DNA of 37,333 nucleotides from Bacteroidia bacterium (GTDB lineage Bacteria > Bacteroidota > Bacteroidia > Bacteroidales > Bacteroidaceae), in assembly GCA_009929715.1 (NCBI GenBank), contig RZZX01000014.1, forward strand, positions 1 through 37,333, given 5' to 3'. The position numbers and the translations under genes were made by a program. Below, in pieces: positions 15,990-24,217 of this stretch. How positions within the stretch are numbered: position 1 is the first letter of the stretch; every line of letters starts with the position of its first letter. The notes under the pieces are model-generated. The model ran no database searches and was not told the origin of the DNA. It worked only from the letters and a program-made list of their open reading frames with translations.

Positions 15990-18900
15990 TGTTTTGATGT
16001 AATGGTCTGAAAATATAAATTGTATTAGAGGTGTATCTATCATTCGCGCTACTTTCCACGCTCATCCGGCACTCTTTCGCCACTGCTTGGATCTGTTTTT
16101 CTGAGGTAAAGCAGAGTTGCACGGTGGTTTTGTTGAAGTTGACGATACGGGTCGACAGCCACTCGGTGAAGCGTGTCAGTCGGTGTTTCTTTTTATTTGT
16201 TGTATTCCCATCTCGCACGATGATCATCCCTCCCGGTCGGAGGTGACGACTACATTTGAGAAGCAACAACCGTTGCTCTTCATGGCTGATGTAATGCAGG
16301 ATATCGTTCAAAATGAAAACATCACTTTCCGGCAAAGAGCAAGTCATGGCATCGGCACAGGTGAAACGGATACGCTCGTTGCGTAGCCAACCGTGTTGGG
16401 CTACTGCTATTTTATCTTCATCGTAATCGATGCCGTTGATTAATCGTTTTTCCGATAAGAGTGCAAGCATATAACAGAGTGGGCCATAGCCGCAACCGAT
16501 ATCGGTAATCTCTCCTTGGCGAGGAATGAGTGCATCGAAAAACTTATAATTATCTTCCATCTTAACTTTGATGCGGATGTACCACTCTAGTACGGGGCCT
16601 TTGTAGATATAGTTCTGAACCAATGATTCGTAGAACGATGGGTTATCGGTGTTGTTCTTGGTGGCACAGATTTCCGCATATGTTCTCTTCATTAAGGCCG
16701 AAACGTGTTTGGTTCGTTCTTGATAAGTACGTCCATAGGTCGCATCCTGGTAAGAGATACGTGGCAGTATTTGGGTATAAATTAGTCCTTTGCGGACATT
16801 AAAAGGCTGAGCTTTCGAGATAATAGCCCCATTGCCATAAAAAAGCACCGGGATGATATCGAGTTGTAGCGTTTCTGCCAAGTAGAAGGCTCCTTTATGA
16901 AACCGCTTCATCTTACCGTCGTAGGTGCGTGTGCCTTCAGGAAAGACAGCGATGGAGTAACCTTCGTTGACTTTCTCCTGCATGCGTTCCACAGAATGTT
17001 CGTAGCCTTCATCGACCGGATAGAAGTCGACGTAGCGAATGATGGCGCCAAATACCGGAGAGTTCCAGACCCAACGGTTGGTGATCATAACGAGCTTCGG
17101 AGTCAAAGAGAGCAACACAAGAATATCGATAAACGATTGGTGGTTGGCTACCAAGATAGCTGGCTTCTGGAACCGTTCTTGGGCTTCATTGATGGTCTCT
17201 TTCTTCACAAAAGTAGCGATGTATAAGATGCTTTTACAAGTGAGCTGAATCAGCTTGCAGATGACCTGCTTTTTCGTTCGCTTTCTGATTGGAATGAGAA
17301 AGAGCAGGGCGATTAGCAACCGGAGCAACAGACAGCCAACGACAAATAAGGTGAATAAGCCGGCTGTACGGATCAGTCCGATCAGCGTGTAGGGCGGAAG
17401 ACCTTTGGCTGCTGGCCGGCTGATGAAGAAATGGAAGATCAAAGGTTGTAGGGTATAAGCCACTAGTACCACCGTAATCATACCTAGGATGGAGATCAAC
17501 GAGATGGATTGCAGAGCTGGATGTTGGGCAAAACAGAGTGCACCCATACCCACTACGGTGGTAAATGCCGAGAAGAAGATGGCCGTTTTGTGGGAGTTGA
17601 GCACTCTCTTGCCGGTGCGGTAGTTGTTTTGTAAACCATCCATAATAAAAATACTAAAATCATCGCCTATTCCGAAGATAAAGGTCGATAGAATGATGTT
17701 CACAATGTTGAATTCGATGTGAAACAACCCCATTAACCCCACAATGATGATCCAACTTACAAACATAGGTAGGAAACTCATAAGGGTTAGTTCTATGCGG
17801 CCGTAGGAGATCCAAAGCGCAAAGAATATCAGAAAGGAAGAGAGGTATAAGATGAGATAAAAATCTTGGTTGATCGATGAGACCCATTTGTTGGCAAAGT
17901 AGGCTCGGTCGAATACAACGACTTCATCGTTCTCTTTAAAGTGTTGATAAACCTGCTCTTTGAGGGCTTGGTTTAAGCGCACTTGAGTAATCAGCATGGT
18001 GAGTGAATCGGTGGTGGTCTGCCACTCATTCAGGAGTTTACTGCTGACACCTGCTTGGTCGCTTTGGTAATTCAAGGTTTGGAATGGCGCATCGAACCAT
18101 TGAAAGAAAGCATTGAAGCTTCCTTCTCGGAAATGATAGTGTGCAGCAGCGGTTTGCAGATGCTTGTTCAGTGAGGCTTTTTTATCGGCATTCCAGTAGG
18201 TTTGCCAACGCTTCAATCGCTCTTCTTGCACGTGTGGCGGAACCAAGAAATAACCGGCCGAGGCCATCCCTTTAATTTCACCTTTGCTTTGCAGCTTGGT
18301 TAATAAGGCATTGGTCTCGCGATAGTGTTGGGTGGCTTCGTCCATGTTCTTACCTACCGTTACGAAGAGGACAGTCTTCTCTTTTTGTTCAAAAATAGCG
18401 GTTAGCTTCTGTTCGGCTTTTTTGAGATGATCTGGCTCGTAATTGAGTGTCATCATGTCGTTGTTGAACTTGACCTTTTGGGCGGTGTATAAGCCTATCG
18501 GGATCAGGAGTATCAAGCCGGCAACTAACCATTTGTTTCTTTCAAAGGAGTAGGCATTTATCTTTTCGATCAATCGCAAGACTGCACCTTGAGGGACATG
18601 AGCTTGTCCTTTCAGAAAATGGGGCATGTAGATCAGGCAAAAGAGGGTGGTTCCAATCAATGCTAGTGAGGCAAAGAGTCCGAAGTCGCGCAGCAGGTCT
18701 GAACTGGTGAATGTGAGTCCCCAAAAGGCACCGATGGTCGTGAAGCTTCCCACGGTGAGGGGGTAAGCCAGCTCTTTGATGAGTTGCTCGATCGAAGAGA
18801 CGTGGTTTTGGTGTGCCAACATGTGTATGGAGTAGCTCAAGGCGATCCCCATGACTGCCGAGCCGGCTCCTACTGCAATGGCAGAGATGTTGCCTTTAAT

Positions 18901-19851
18901 AAAATAGATCAAGAATAGGGCAAACAATCCTCCGAAAAGTACCGGGGTGATAATGAGTGGTATAGAGCGTTTACGTTTGAATACGAGTGAGATGAAGAGC
19001 ATGATAACCGCTAGAGCAATGCAAGAGGTTAAGATGGTATCTTGCTTAATCTGACGGGCGTTATAGACGCCTACCGATGGACCGCCGAAATAGCTGACAG
19101 CCAGATCCGGGTGTTCGCTTTCCAACTGCTCGAAGCGGTTTTCGAGTAGGCTAACCAAAGCGTCGTTTTTTTGTGTGTTGCCGGTGTTGTAAACTGGTGT
19201 GATGAACATCAACAGGGTTCGGCCATCTTTCGAAAAGATATGGTCATTAATGAGGTCGTAGTTGGCTTCCAACTGAAACTGTTGTAGTTGTTTGAGCGAA
19301 GAGCTGCCTAGACCGAGGGGGTCTTTCAGAATAAAGGGTTTGAGAGCAAAGCCAGTGGGAGAGATGAGGTTGGTATAATTCTTCTTCATCACCGAGTCGA
19401 TGGCCTCTTCGGTGAGCAGGCTATCCATTCGTGCATAATCACTTTCGGTCAGAAAGAGGGGCAGGTATTGGTAAATGAAATCGGTGGTTTGTTGAATCAG
19501 CCGACTATCGGCTTCGGCGAAAACCTCTTTGATTAAAGTTGGCTGGGCCTCTTTGACAATCTCTTGTTGGAGGCCATCGGCCACTTCAATGAGGTGTTCG
19601 GCGTCTGTTTCCGAAGTGGAATCTTTGGCCGATACCATCACCACAATTTTGTTATTGATGTTCAGGTTGTTGAACACTTGGACCATGTTTTCAGACCCCT
19701 TAGTGTCTGGAAAGAAACGTGTGACATCCTCTTCAAAACGCACTTGCCGTGCGAAAAATGCCATCAGAATGACACTGCCGATTAAAGAGAGATAAAACGT
19801 TATTTTATGTCTTTCAAAATAGGTATATAATCCGATAAAAAAATGCGTCAT
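15982..19851 (-). CDS. MMPL/RND exporter fused to an acyltransferase and a SAM methyltransferase
   Basis: A 1289-residue three-part protein. Residues 1 to ~815 form an MMPL-type RND exporter: TM1 at about 18-34, a first membrane bundle at about 270-412, another TM near 441-456, and a second bundle at about 664-808, with two large outer loops between. A linker with one or two membrane helices (about 822-855) leads to a PlsC/LPLAT-type acyltransferase at about 870-1065, with the H904-x4-D909 catalytic motif (NHQSFID) and FPEGTR (970-975). Residues ~1085-1289 are a class I methyltransferase with DIGCGYG (1117-1123) and a following acidic strand (GIDYDED). It likely exports an aryl-polyene lipid and finishes or acylates it. 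No frameshift is needed; the fusion reads in one frame. Confidence 0.9.
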   Translation of the reverse strand: MTHFFIGLYTYFERHKITFYLSLIGSVILMAFFARQVRFEEDVTRFFPDTKGSENMVQVFNNLNINNKIVVMVSAKDSTSETDAEHLIEVADGLQQEIVKEAQPTLIKEVFAEADSRLIQQTTDFIYQYLPLFLTESDYARMDSLLTEEAIDSVMKKNYTNLISPTGFALKPFILKDPLGLGSSSLKQLQQFQLEANYDLINDHIFSKDGRTLLMFITPVYNTGNTQKNDALVSLLENRFEQLESEHPDLAVSYFGGPSVGVYNARQIKQDTILTSCIALAVIMLFISLVFKRKRSIPLIITPVLFGGLFALFLIYFIKGNISAIAVGAGSAVMGIALSYSIHMLAHQNHVSSIEQLIKELAYPLTVGSFTTIGAFWGLTFTSSDLLRDFGLFASLALIGTTLFCLIYMPHFLKGQAHVPQGAVLRLIEKINAYSFERNKWLVAGLILLIPIGLYTAQKVKFNNDMMTLNYEPDHLKKAEQKLTAIFEQKEKTVLFVTVGKNMDEATQHYRETNALLTKLQSKGEIKGMASAGYFLVPPHVQEERLKRWQTYWNADKKASLNKHLQTAAAHYHFREGSFNAFFQWFDAPFQTLNYQSDQAGVSSKLLNEWQTTTDSLTMLITQVRLNQALKEQVYQHFKENDEVVVFDRAYFANKWVSSINQDFYLILYLSSFLIFFALWISYGRIELTLMSFLPMFVSWIIIVGLMGLFHIEFNIVNIILSTFIFGIGDDFSIFIMDGLQNNYRTGKRVLNSHKTAIFFSAFTTVVGMGALCFAQHPALQSISLISILGMITVVLVAYTLQPLIFHFFISRPAAKGLPPYTLIGLIRTAGLFTLFVVGCLLLRLLIALLFLIPIRKRTKKQVICKLIQLTCKSILYIATFVKKETINEAQERFQKPAILVANHQSFIDILVLLSLTPKLVMITNRWVWNSPVFGAIIRYVDFYPVDEGYEHSVERMQEKVNEGYSIAVFPEGTRTYDGKMKRFHKGAFYLAETLQLDIIPVLFYGNGAIISKAQPFNVRKGLIYTQILPRISYQDATYGRTYQERTKHVSALMKRTYAEICATKNNTDNPSFYESLVQNYIYKGPVLEWYIRIKVKMEDNYKFFDALIPRQGEITDIGCGYGPLCYMLALLSEKRLINGIDYDEDKIAVAQHGWLRNERIRFTCADAMTCSLPESDVFILNDILHYISHEEQRLLLLKCSRHLRPGGMIIVRDGNTTNKKKHRLTRFTEWLSTRIVNFNKTTVQLCFTSEKQIQAVAKECRMSVESSANDRYTSNTIYIFRPLHQNNE

Positions 19852-21035
19852 AGTTTCTTTTTTCTACAGAGTGCTAGCAGGCTGATGGAGAGTAATCCCG
19901 CCACGCTGCTACAAATTAGTGCAAAGATAATGCTTCCGATGAGATATTGCTCCAGAACAGTGGTTACATTTTCCAACGATAAGTTGCCAAGCTGAAGGTT
20001 GGCCGTTTGTCCCAAGACCTTGCAACCGGTGAGGTAGCTTCCGTAGAGTAGGAGGGGGATCATCGGTGGAATGCTGATGTTGGCTGTGAGGATGGCAATC
20101 GTCTTGTTGAGTTTGAAAAGATGAGCCAGAAAGAGGGTGGCTAGCATCTGATACCCCCAGATGGGAACGATGCCCATGAAGATGCCCAGCATCACAGCTA
20201 GAGAGATTTTCCTGTTCGACTCTTTGGTATGGATCACGTGTGTGTCGATAGACCGTTTTAAGTGGTTCCAAGTGAACTTTCTGAAGAGATCTCTCGGCTT
20301 AATCCATAAAAAAGTGATAAGAACCAACAGAGTATTTAAAAGACTGATGCGCGTAAAGTCGCGCAACGGTCGGAAATGTGACACCCGTTCTTCTTGCGGT
20401 GGATAGTAGACATGAATCGGAATGTTTTTGACTGTGACTCCGCGCCAAGCGGCAAAAACGATGGCTTCCAACTCAAACTCATACTTGGTGGTATACCAAA
20501 ACCCATCGGTTTGAATTACATGGAGTGGATAGAGTCGGTAGCCCGATTGAGTATCATCGAGTGCGATGCCTGTTTCGAGTTTATACCAGAAGTTGGAAAA
20601 CTTATTGGCAAAGGTGTTCTTGCCGGGCATGTTGTCGGCCGTGAGGTTACGTGCTCCCACAAGCAGCGTATCGGGTTCTTGCTCGATGGCTTCTATAAAC
20701 CGAGGAATATCGGAAGCAAAGTGTTGTCCATCGGAATCGATGGTGATGGCATAGCGGTATCCTCCGGCTTTAGCTAAAGCTAATCCGTTCTTTAAGGCTG
20801 CCCCTTTCCCTTGATTGGTGCGGTGATGTAGGACATTGAGTGTTCCCAAACGATGGAGTATGGTAGGGGTCTCATCGGTCGATCCGTCGTTTATCACAAT
20901 CAGATCCGAGGTGTATTGGCGGACCTCTGCGATGACTTGCGCTACCGTGCCTGCATTGTTGTAGGTCGGCATAATGACACAGACTCCCAACGCATGGAGT
21001 CGGTCGTTCCATTGTTGCTGTACATCAGATTTCAT
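19848..21035 (-). CDS. GT2 glycosyltransferase fused to a DUF2062 membrane domain
   Basis: A 395-residue protein. The N-terminal ~235 residues are a family 2 glycosyltransferase of the dolichyl-phosphate-mannose-synthase type (IMPTYNNAGTVAQVI, VINDGSTDETP, and the metal-binding ITIDSDGQH). The C-terminal part, about 255-390, is DUF2062 with several membrane helices (GIFMGIVPIWGYQMLATLF, ISIPPMIPLLLYGSYL). It should transfer a sugar to a lipid or to the growing product at the cytoplasmic face. Similar fusions occur in aryl-polyene loci. The 4-bp ATGA overlap with the exporter gene downstream and 11-bp overlap with the dehydratase upstream tie it to the operon. The sugar donor is unknown. Confidence 0.87.
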   Translation of the reverse strand: MKSDVQQQWNDRLHALGVCVIMPTYNNAGTVAQVIAEVRQYTSDLIVINDGSTDETPTILHRLGTLNVLHHRTNQGKGAALKNGLALAKAGGYRYAITIDSDGQHFASDIPRFIEAIEQEPDTLLVGARNLTADNMPGKNTFANKFSNFWYKLETGIALDDTQSGYRLYPLHVIQTDGFWYTTKYEFELEAIVFAAWRGVTVKNIPIHVYYPPQEERVSHFRPLRDFTRISLLNTLLVLITFLWIKPRDLFRKFTWNHLKRSIDTHVIHTKESNRKISLAVMLGIFMGIVPIWGYQMLATLFLAHLFKLNKTIAILTANISIPPMIPLLLYGSYLTGCKVLGQTANLQLGNLSLENVTTVLEQYLIGSIIFALICSSVAGLLSISLLALCRKKKL

Positions 21036-21408
21036 AGGTTCGAGTCGTGAGTGTCGCTTTGAGTTTGATAAACGGGTTGTTGAGGCTTTTGCCTTCAGCC
21101 TCTAGGCTGTAATACCCCTCACTTGAAGGAGTGAGTTTAATCTGCAAATCCAAGTCGGTTGTCTCTGTGGGATTAATCATAGCCAGAAACTTACAACTTT
21201 TGATGGTGGCGTAGGTGAGTGGGCAGTCTAGAATTGCTTCACTGCTCTCTTTGATCAGTTGTAGCATGCAGACGCCCGGCAATACCGGTACCTCTGGGAA
21301 GTGTCCTTCATAGAGGCGATGTTTAGGGTTGAGTCGGAGATGAGTCGCCCAAAGTGTTTCCTCTACTTGTCTGAGGAGATGAATCGTATAAAAATCGTTT
21401 AATAGCAT
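21025..21408 (-). CDS. FabA/FabZ-like hotdog dehydratase (ApeI-like)
   Basis: A 127-residue hotdog protein with the catalytic motif GHFPEVPVLPGV (35-46), in which His36 is the expected catalytic base. This is the 3-hydroxyacyl-ACP dehydratase signature. In the aryl-polyene type II system, removal of water after ketoreduction gives each new trans double bond, and since no enoyl reductase is present the bonds stay. It probably works with the second hotdog protein at 27817-28263, which lacks this motif, in the way the ApeI and ApeP proteins of proteobacterial clusters form a complex. That parallel is from family knowledge. Confidence 0.82.
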   Translation of the reverse strand: MLLNDFYTIHLLRQVEETLWATHLRLNPKHRLYEGHFPEVPVLPGVCMLQLIKESSEAILDCPLTYATIKSCKFLAMINPTETTDLDLQIKLTPSSEGYYSLEAEGKSLNNPFIKLKATLTTRTYEI

Positions 21409-21410
21409 AA

Positions 21411-21968
21411 TTAGTTTGTTGGTTCATTCAGTCGGTTGAGTTGGATTTTTAAGCCGATCCATCCATGTTTGATCCGCACTTGTTGTGGCTCTCCATCGGT
21501 AAAAGCCGACAAGTGGTAGGTGGCTTTGCCAAACCCTTTTCCTTCCGTACGTTCTTCAAAGGTAGCGTTTTTCTTTTTCATTCTTACGTCGTTATGACCA
21601 AGAAAAATGTTTTTAAAATCTCTTTCCAAAAGGCGGAGGAGATTTTTCTTATGAAGAGGTTCGATGCAGCTATTCACTTGAAGGGTGGTTGGGTTCAGTT
21701 CGAAATCGAACAAGCTCAAGCCGAAATAGGTGGTTCCGAGTAGACGGAACTTCTTAGGTGCTGTTTGCCGAACCACCAGTAGCCCACTGAAGTGGTGTCT
21801 CATAAAATCGAGCTGAAGGTTGTATTTCTGCGTCTCTTCCCCCACCGTCAGCATGGGCGGCAATGGCGTGACTGGTTGGCTTATTTTCGGCGAACAAGCA
21901 GGCAATAGGCTGGTGCATAATAAGAGTATAGCCAACCAATTTCTAGCGCACATTAAATCTCTGATCAT
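21411..21968 (-). CDS. DUF3261-like outer-membrane lipoprotein
   Basis: A 185-residue lipoprotein. A positively charged start, hydrophobic stretch and lipobox LLPAC (Cys at residue 25) are clear. The ATG at 21953 would give a more normal signal peptide (Cys at residue 20) than that at 21968. The mature part is beta-rich (LQLDFMRHHFSGLLVVRQT, FRLLGTTYFGLSLFDFELN) and resembles the DUF3261 lipoproteins that accompany aryl-polyene genes. The fold may be related to LolB. It follows a LolA-like gene (26-bp overlap), so a carrier-receptor pair for moving the polyene lipid to the outer membrane is plausible. The role is inferred. Confidence 0.75.
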   Translation of the reverse strand: MIRDLMCARNWLAILLLCTSLLPACSPKISQPVTPLPPMLTVGEETQKYNLQLDFMRHHFSGLLVVRQTAPKKFRLLGTTYFGLSLFDFELNPTTLQVNSCIEPLHKKNLLRLLERDFKNIFLGHNDVRMKKKNATFEERTEGKGFGKATYHLSAFTDGEPQQVRIKHGWIGLKIQLNRLNEPTN

Positions 21969-22578
21969 CTTTCAGCGTGTTGAATTTCTTATTCGAAAAA
22001 GTATATTCAGTGTAGTTGGTGGCCGTTTCAGAAATACGCAGTGTGTCGACCGACATCTCTTTTTTATTGAGTTTTATCTGTATCTGCTTAATGTAAGCTT
22101 GTACGGCCTTGCTTAATGGTTTAATTTTGATCAAGTAATGGGTCGCATCCTCAAAATACTGTAGCTGATAGTTGGCCGACATTTTCGACAGATCGCCTAC
22201 CATGCAGGCCGTCATCATCGTCTGTACCTCGTTCATCATCTGATTCGATTTGAGGTTCATCAGACTCTTCTTTCCATCGGCCACAATCTTTATTTTATGA
22301 CCGTTGATGACCATCAGATACGCCATTGGGCTCCGATAATCCAGACAAATCTTATCGGTTTTCTTGAAATAAAAAGTCCCTTTAGAGACAATACTTTCGT
22401 TGAGTACATCGAGAAACTTCACTTGCGTAAAGCTACTTTCGATGCTTTCGGTGGCGGCCGATGCCGCCAATAACTTTCGGTTGAAATCCCCCAGGTTGTG
22501 GAGCTCTTTCATGGTTTGTGCTTGAATCGGTGCTAGAAACGCTACAGTGAGCGTGAGAAAGAGATAAATTGTCTTCAT
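21943..22578 (-). CDS. LolA-like periplasmic lipid carrier protein
   Basis: A 211-residue protein with a signal peptide (cleavage near IQAQ) and a LolA-type half barrel. SIESSFTQVKFLDVLNESIVSKGTF-like N-terminal strands, the FYFKKTDKICLDYRSPMAYLMVINGHKI segment and repeated beta strands are characteristic. LolA shuttles lipoproteins across the periplasm. Dedicated copies in aryl-polyene and flexirubin clusters are thought to carry the pigment lipid. The housekeeping lolA is not expected here. The start overlaps the deacetylase stop by 4 bp, and its end overlaps the lipoprotein gene. Confidence 0.85.
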   Translation of the reverse strand: MKTIYLFLTLTVAFLAPIQAQTMKELHNLGDFNRKLLAASAATESIESSFTQVKFLDVLNESIVSKGTFYFKKTDKICLDYRSPMAYLMVINGHKIKIVADGKKSLMNLKSNQMMNEVQTMMTACMVGDLSKMSANYQLQYFEDATHYLIKIKPLSKAVQAYIKQIQIKLNKKEMSVDTLRISETATNYTEYTFSNKKFNTLKDDQRFNVR

Positions 22579-23270
22579 ATCTTGTCGTTAATTAATTGGG
22601 TCAGTGAAACCACTTCATATCCTTCATCTTGAAGTAGTTGTAGGGTTTTTTGAAGCACCTCGGCACTGTGTGGGAGGCGGTCGTGTAATAGAATAACCGA
22701 TCCGGGGCTGAGGCGTTTACGGATACGATCCACTACGTGGTCGGCCAACAGGATTTGTGTATCTAAGCTTCTGATGTTCCAACCTATAGAGGTATATCCT
22801 AGTTGTTTAACAGCTTGAGCTATCGTTGGGTTCGTTACGCCAAAAGGCGGACGAAAAAGAGTCACAGGCTGTTGGCTTATCCCCTCCAAAAGCCGTTGGC
22901 AGCTCCTTAAGTCTTCTTTCATACGGCGTAACCGATAGAGCGGGAACGTACAAGCATGGCTATACGAGTGATTCCCCAAGAGATGTCCTTCCCGGACGAT
23001 TTGCCGGACCAATTCCGGTTGGCTATTAGCTTGATGCCCAATGCAAAAAAACGTCGCAGTGACTTGGTACTTCCGCAGCAGATCCAGTACTTGAGGTGTT
23101 TGCACGCTATCCGGTCCATCGTCGAAGGTCAGTGCCACAACCTTTTCCGTGGTTTTTTTGCGACAAAACGTGCGCATATACACCTGCGCCTCGATGGCGT
23201 ATGAAGCATACCCCAAAAAGGCGAGGAGAGCTAATCCGCCCAATACGATAATCACTGTAACTCCTGTCAT
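22575..23270 (-). CDS. Membrane-anchored NodB-family polysaccharide deacetylase
   Basis: A 231-residue protein with one N-terminal membrane helix (about 3-24) and a full NodB domain. Motif 1 is TFDDGPD (48-54) with the catalytic and metal-binding Asp. Motif 2 is H101-SYS-H105. Motif 3 is RPPFG, and a later ILLHD segment supplies the last His. Members remove N- or O-acetyl groups from GlcNAc-type sugars, using a divalent metal. All metal ligands are present, so it should be active. In this operon the likely substrate is an acetylated amino sugar on the polyene lipid or its precursor. Its TGA overlaps the next start by 4 bp. Confidence 0.87.
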   Translation of the reverse strand: MTGVTVIIVLGGLALLAFLGYASYAIEAQVYMRTFCRKKTTEKVVALTFDDGPDSVQTPQVLDLLRKYQVTATFFCIGHQANSQPELVRQIVREGHLLGNHSYSHACTFPLYRLRRMKEDLRSCQRLLEGISQQPVTLFRPPFGVTNPTIAQAVKQLGYTSIGWNIRSLDTQILLADHVVDRIRKRLSPGSVILLHDRLPHSAEVLQKTLQLLQDEGYEVVSLTQLINDKI

Positions 23271-24214
23271 CAGCCTATTTGTTTAATCAGCATCCACGTT
23301 TGGTTAGCATAGTGCCGGTTGTAGAGTAACGTATAAAGCCCCGATGCTGCTGTTGGTTGCCCCCTCTTTATGGCTTTAAATAAGCCATAAGCTGCTGCAG
23401 TAGGGAACTCTCCGCACTCCTCTTTAAAGGTGCCGTATTCTGCTTGAGGAAACAGGGCTTGGTGCAGTCCGGAACTCTCGCCTGTTAGCGCATGCGTTCC
23501 TTCGATGAGACAGCCGATCTCCTCCGGTGTGAGTTGGTAGTGTGCTAAAAAATCGGTGGTTTGGGCAACGACCGTTTCTTTCGGGTTTTCCTGTATGAGC
23601 GTCTTTATACCTCTAATTTCTGCTAGCGTATTGGCTGTTTGTTCTCCACTTAATAAGAAAAAGCTGGACCCTTCGCCTGCTAGACAATGTCTGAACAACC
23701 CAAGACGTTGCTGTATGGCGTAGCTCGTCGGAGTCAGCTCGTCGATCGCTCCCACCAATACCTGCCGATCGCCCTCGGCAATGCGCATCATCCCATCGAG
23801 CAATGCACTCTCAAAGCTGATGCCCCGATGGACGTACGTGGTGTTGTAGCCGTGTACCTGGAGCAGCAGTGCCAGTTGTGCCCCGATCGTGTTGAAAGTC
23901 GACTGGATAAAGGGAGTAGGGTTTAATAACTGCTCTGCTTGGTCGACGATGGCATTCATGAATTTCTCCGTATCGGCCAAACACCCCAATCCCGTTCCAG
24001 TGATAATGGCATCAATCTCTTCCGGGTCAACAGAAGCAAGACACTCCAATCCACACGCAACCCCCATGCGAATAATTCGGCTCATGCGCCGACGTAGATT
24101 ACTATTGGTGATCCGTATTTTGTAATCCGGTTCATGCGCTTGCAAGAACGGTACCCCTTCGCTCCTTCCTATCGGATGAATAGAGGCAGTGGCATTGATG
24201 TATATCGGTCTCAT
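23270..24214 (-). CDS. Beta-ketoacyl synthase-like protein without catalytic Cys (chain-length-factor-like)
   Basis: A 314-residue protein related to ketosynthases but without their catalytic residues. At the place where ketosynthases carry the nucleophile (TACSSG), this protein has HRGISFESALLDG (129-141). His residues of the NxHGTG and GHxxGAxG motifs are not found at standard places; GTHALTGESSG (239-249) is a degenerate counterpart. It is shorter than a full ketosynthase (about 400). Adjacent to a complete ketosynthase (3-base gap), it should form the KS-CLF heterodimer typical of type II systems, like the ApeO-ApeC pair. Confidence 0.85.
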   Translation of the reverse strand: MRPIYINATASIHPIGRSEGVPFLQAHEPDYKIRITNSNLRRRMSRIIRMGVACGLECLASVDPEEIDAIITGTGLGCLADTEKFMNAIVDQAEQLLNPTPFIQSTFNTIGAQLALLLQVHGYNTTYVHRGISFESALLDGMMRIAEGDRQVLVGAIDELTPTSYAIQQRLGLFRHCLAGEGSSFFLLSGEQTANTLAEIRGIKTLIQENPKETVVAQTTDFLAHYQLTPEEIGCLIEGTHALTGESSGLHQALFPQAEYGTFKEECGEFPTAAAYGLFKAIKRGQPTAASGLYTLLYNRHYANQTWMLIKQIG

Positions 24215-24217
24215 AAT

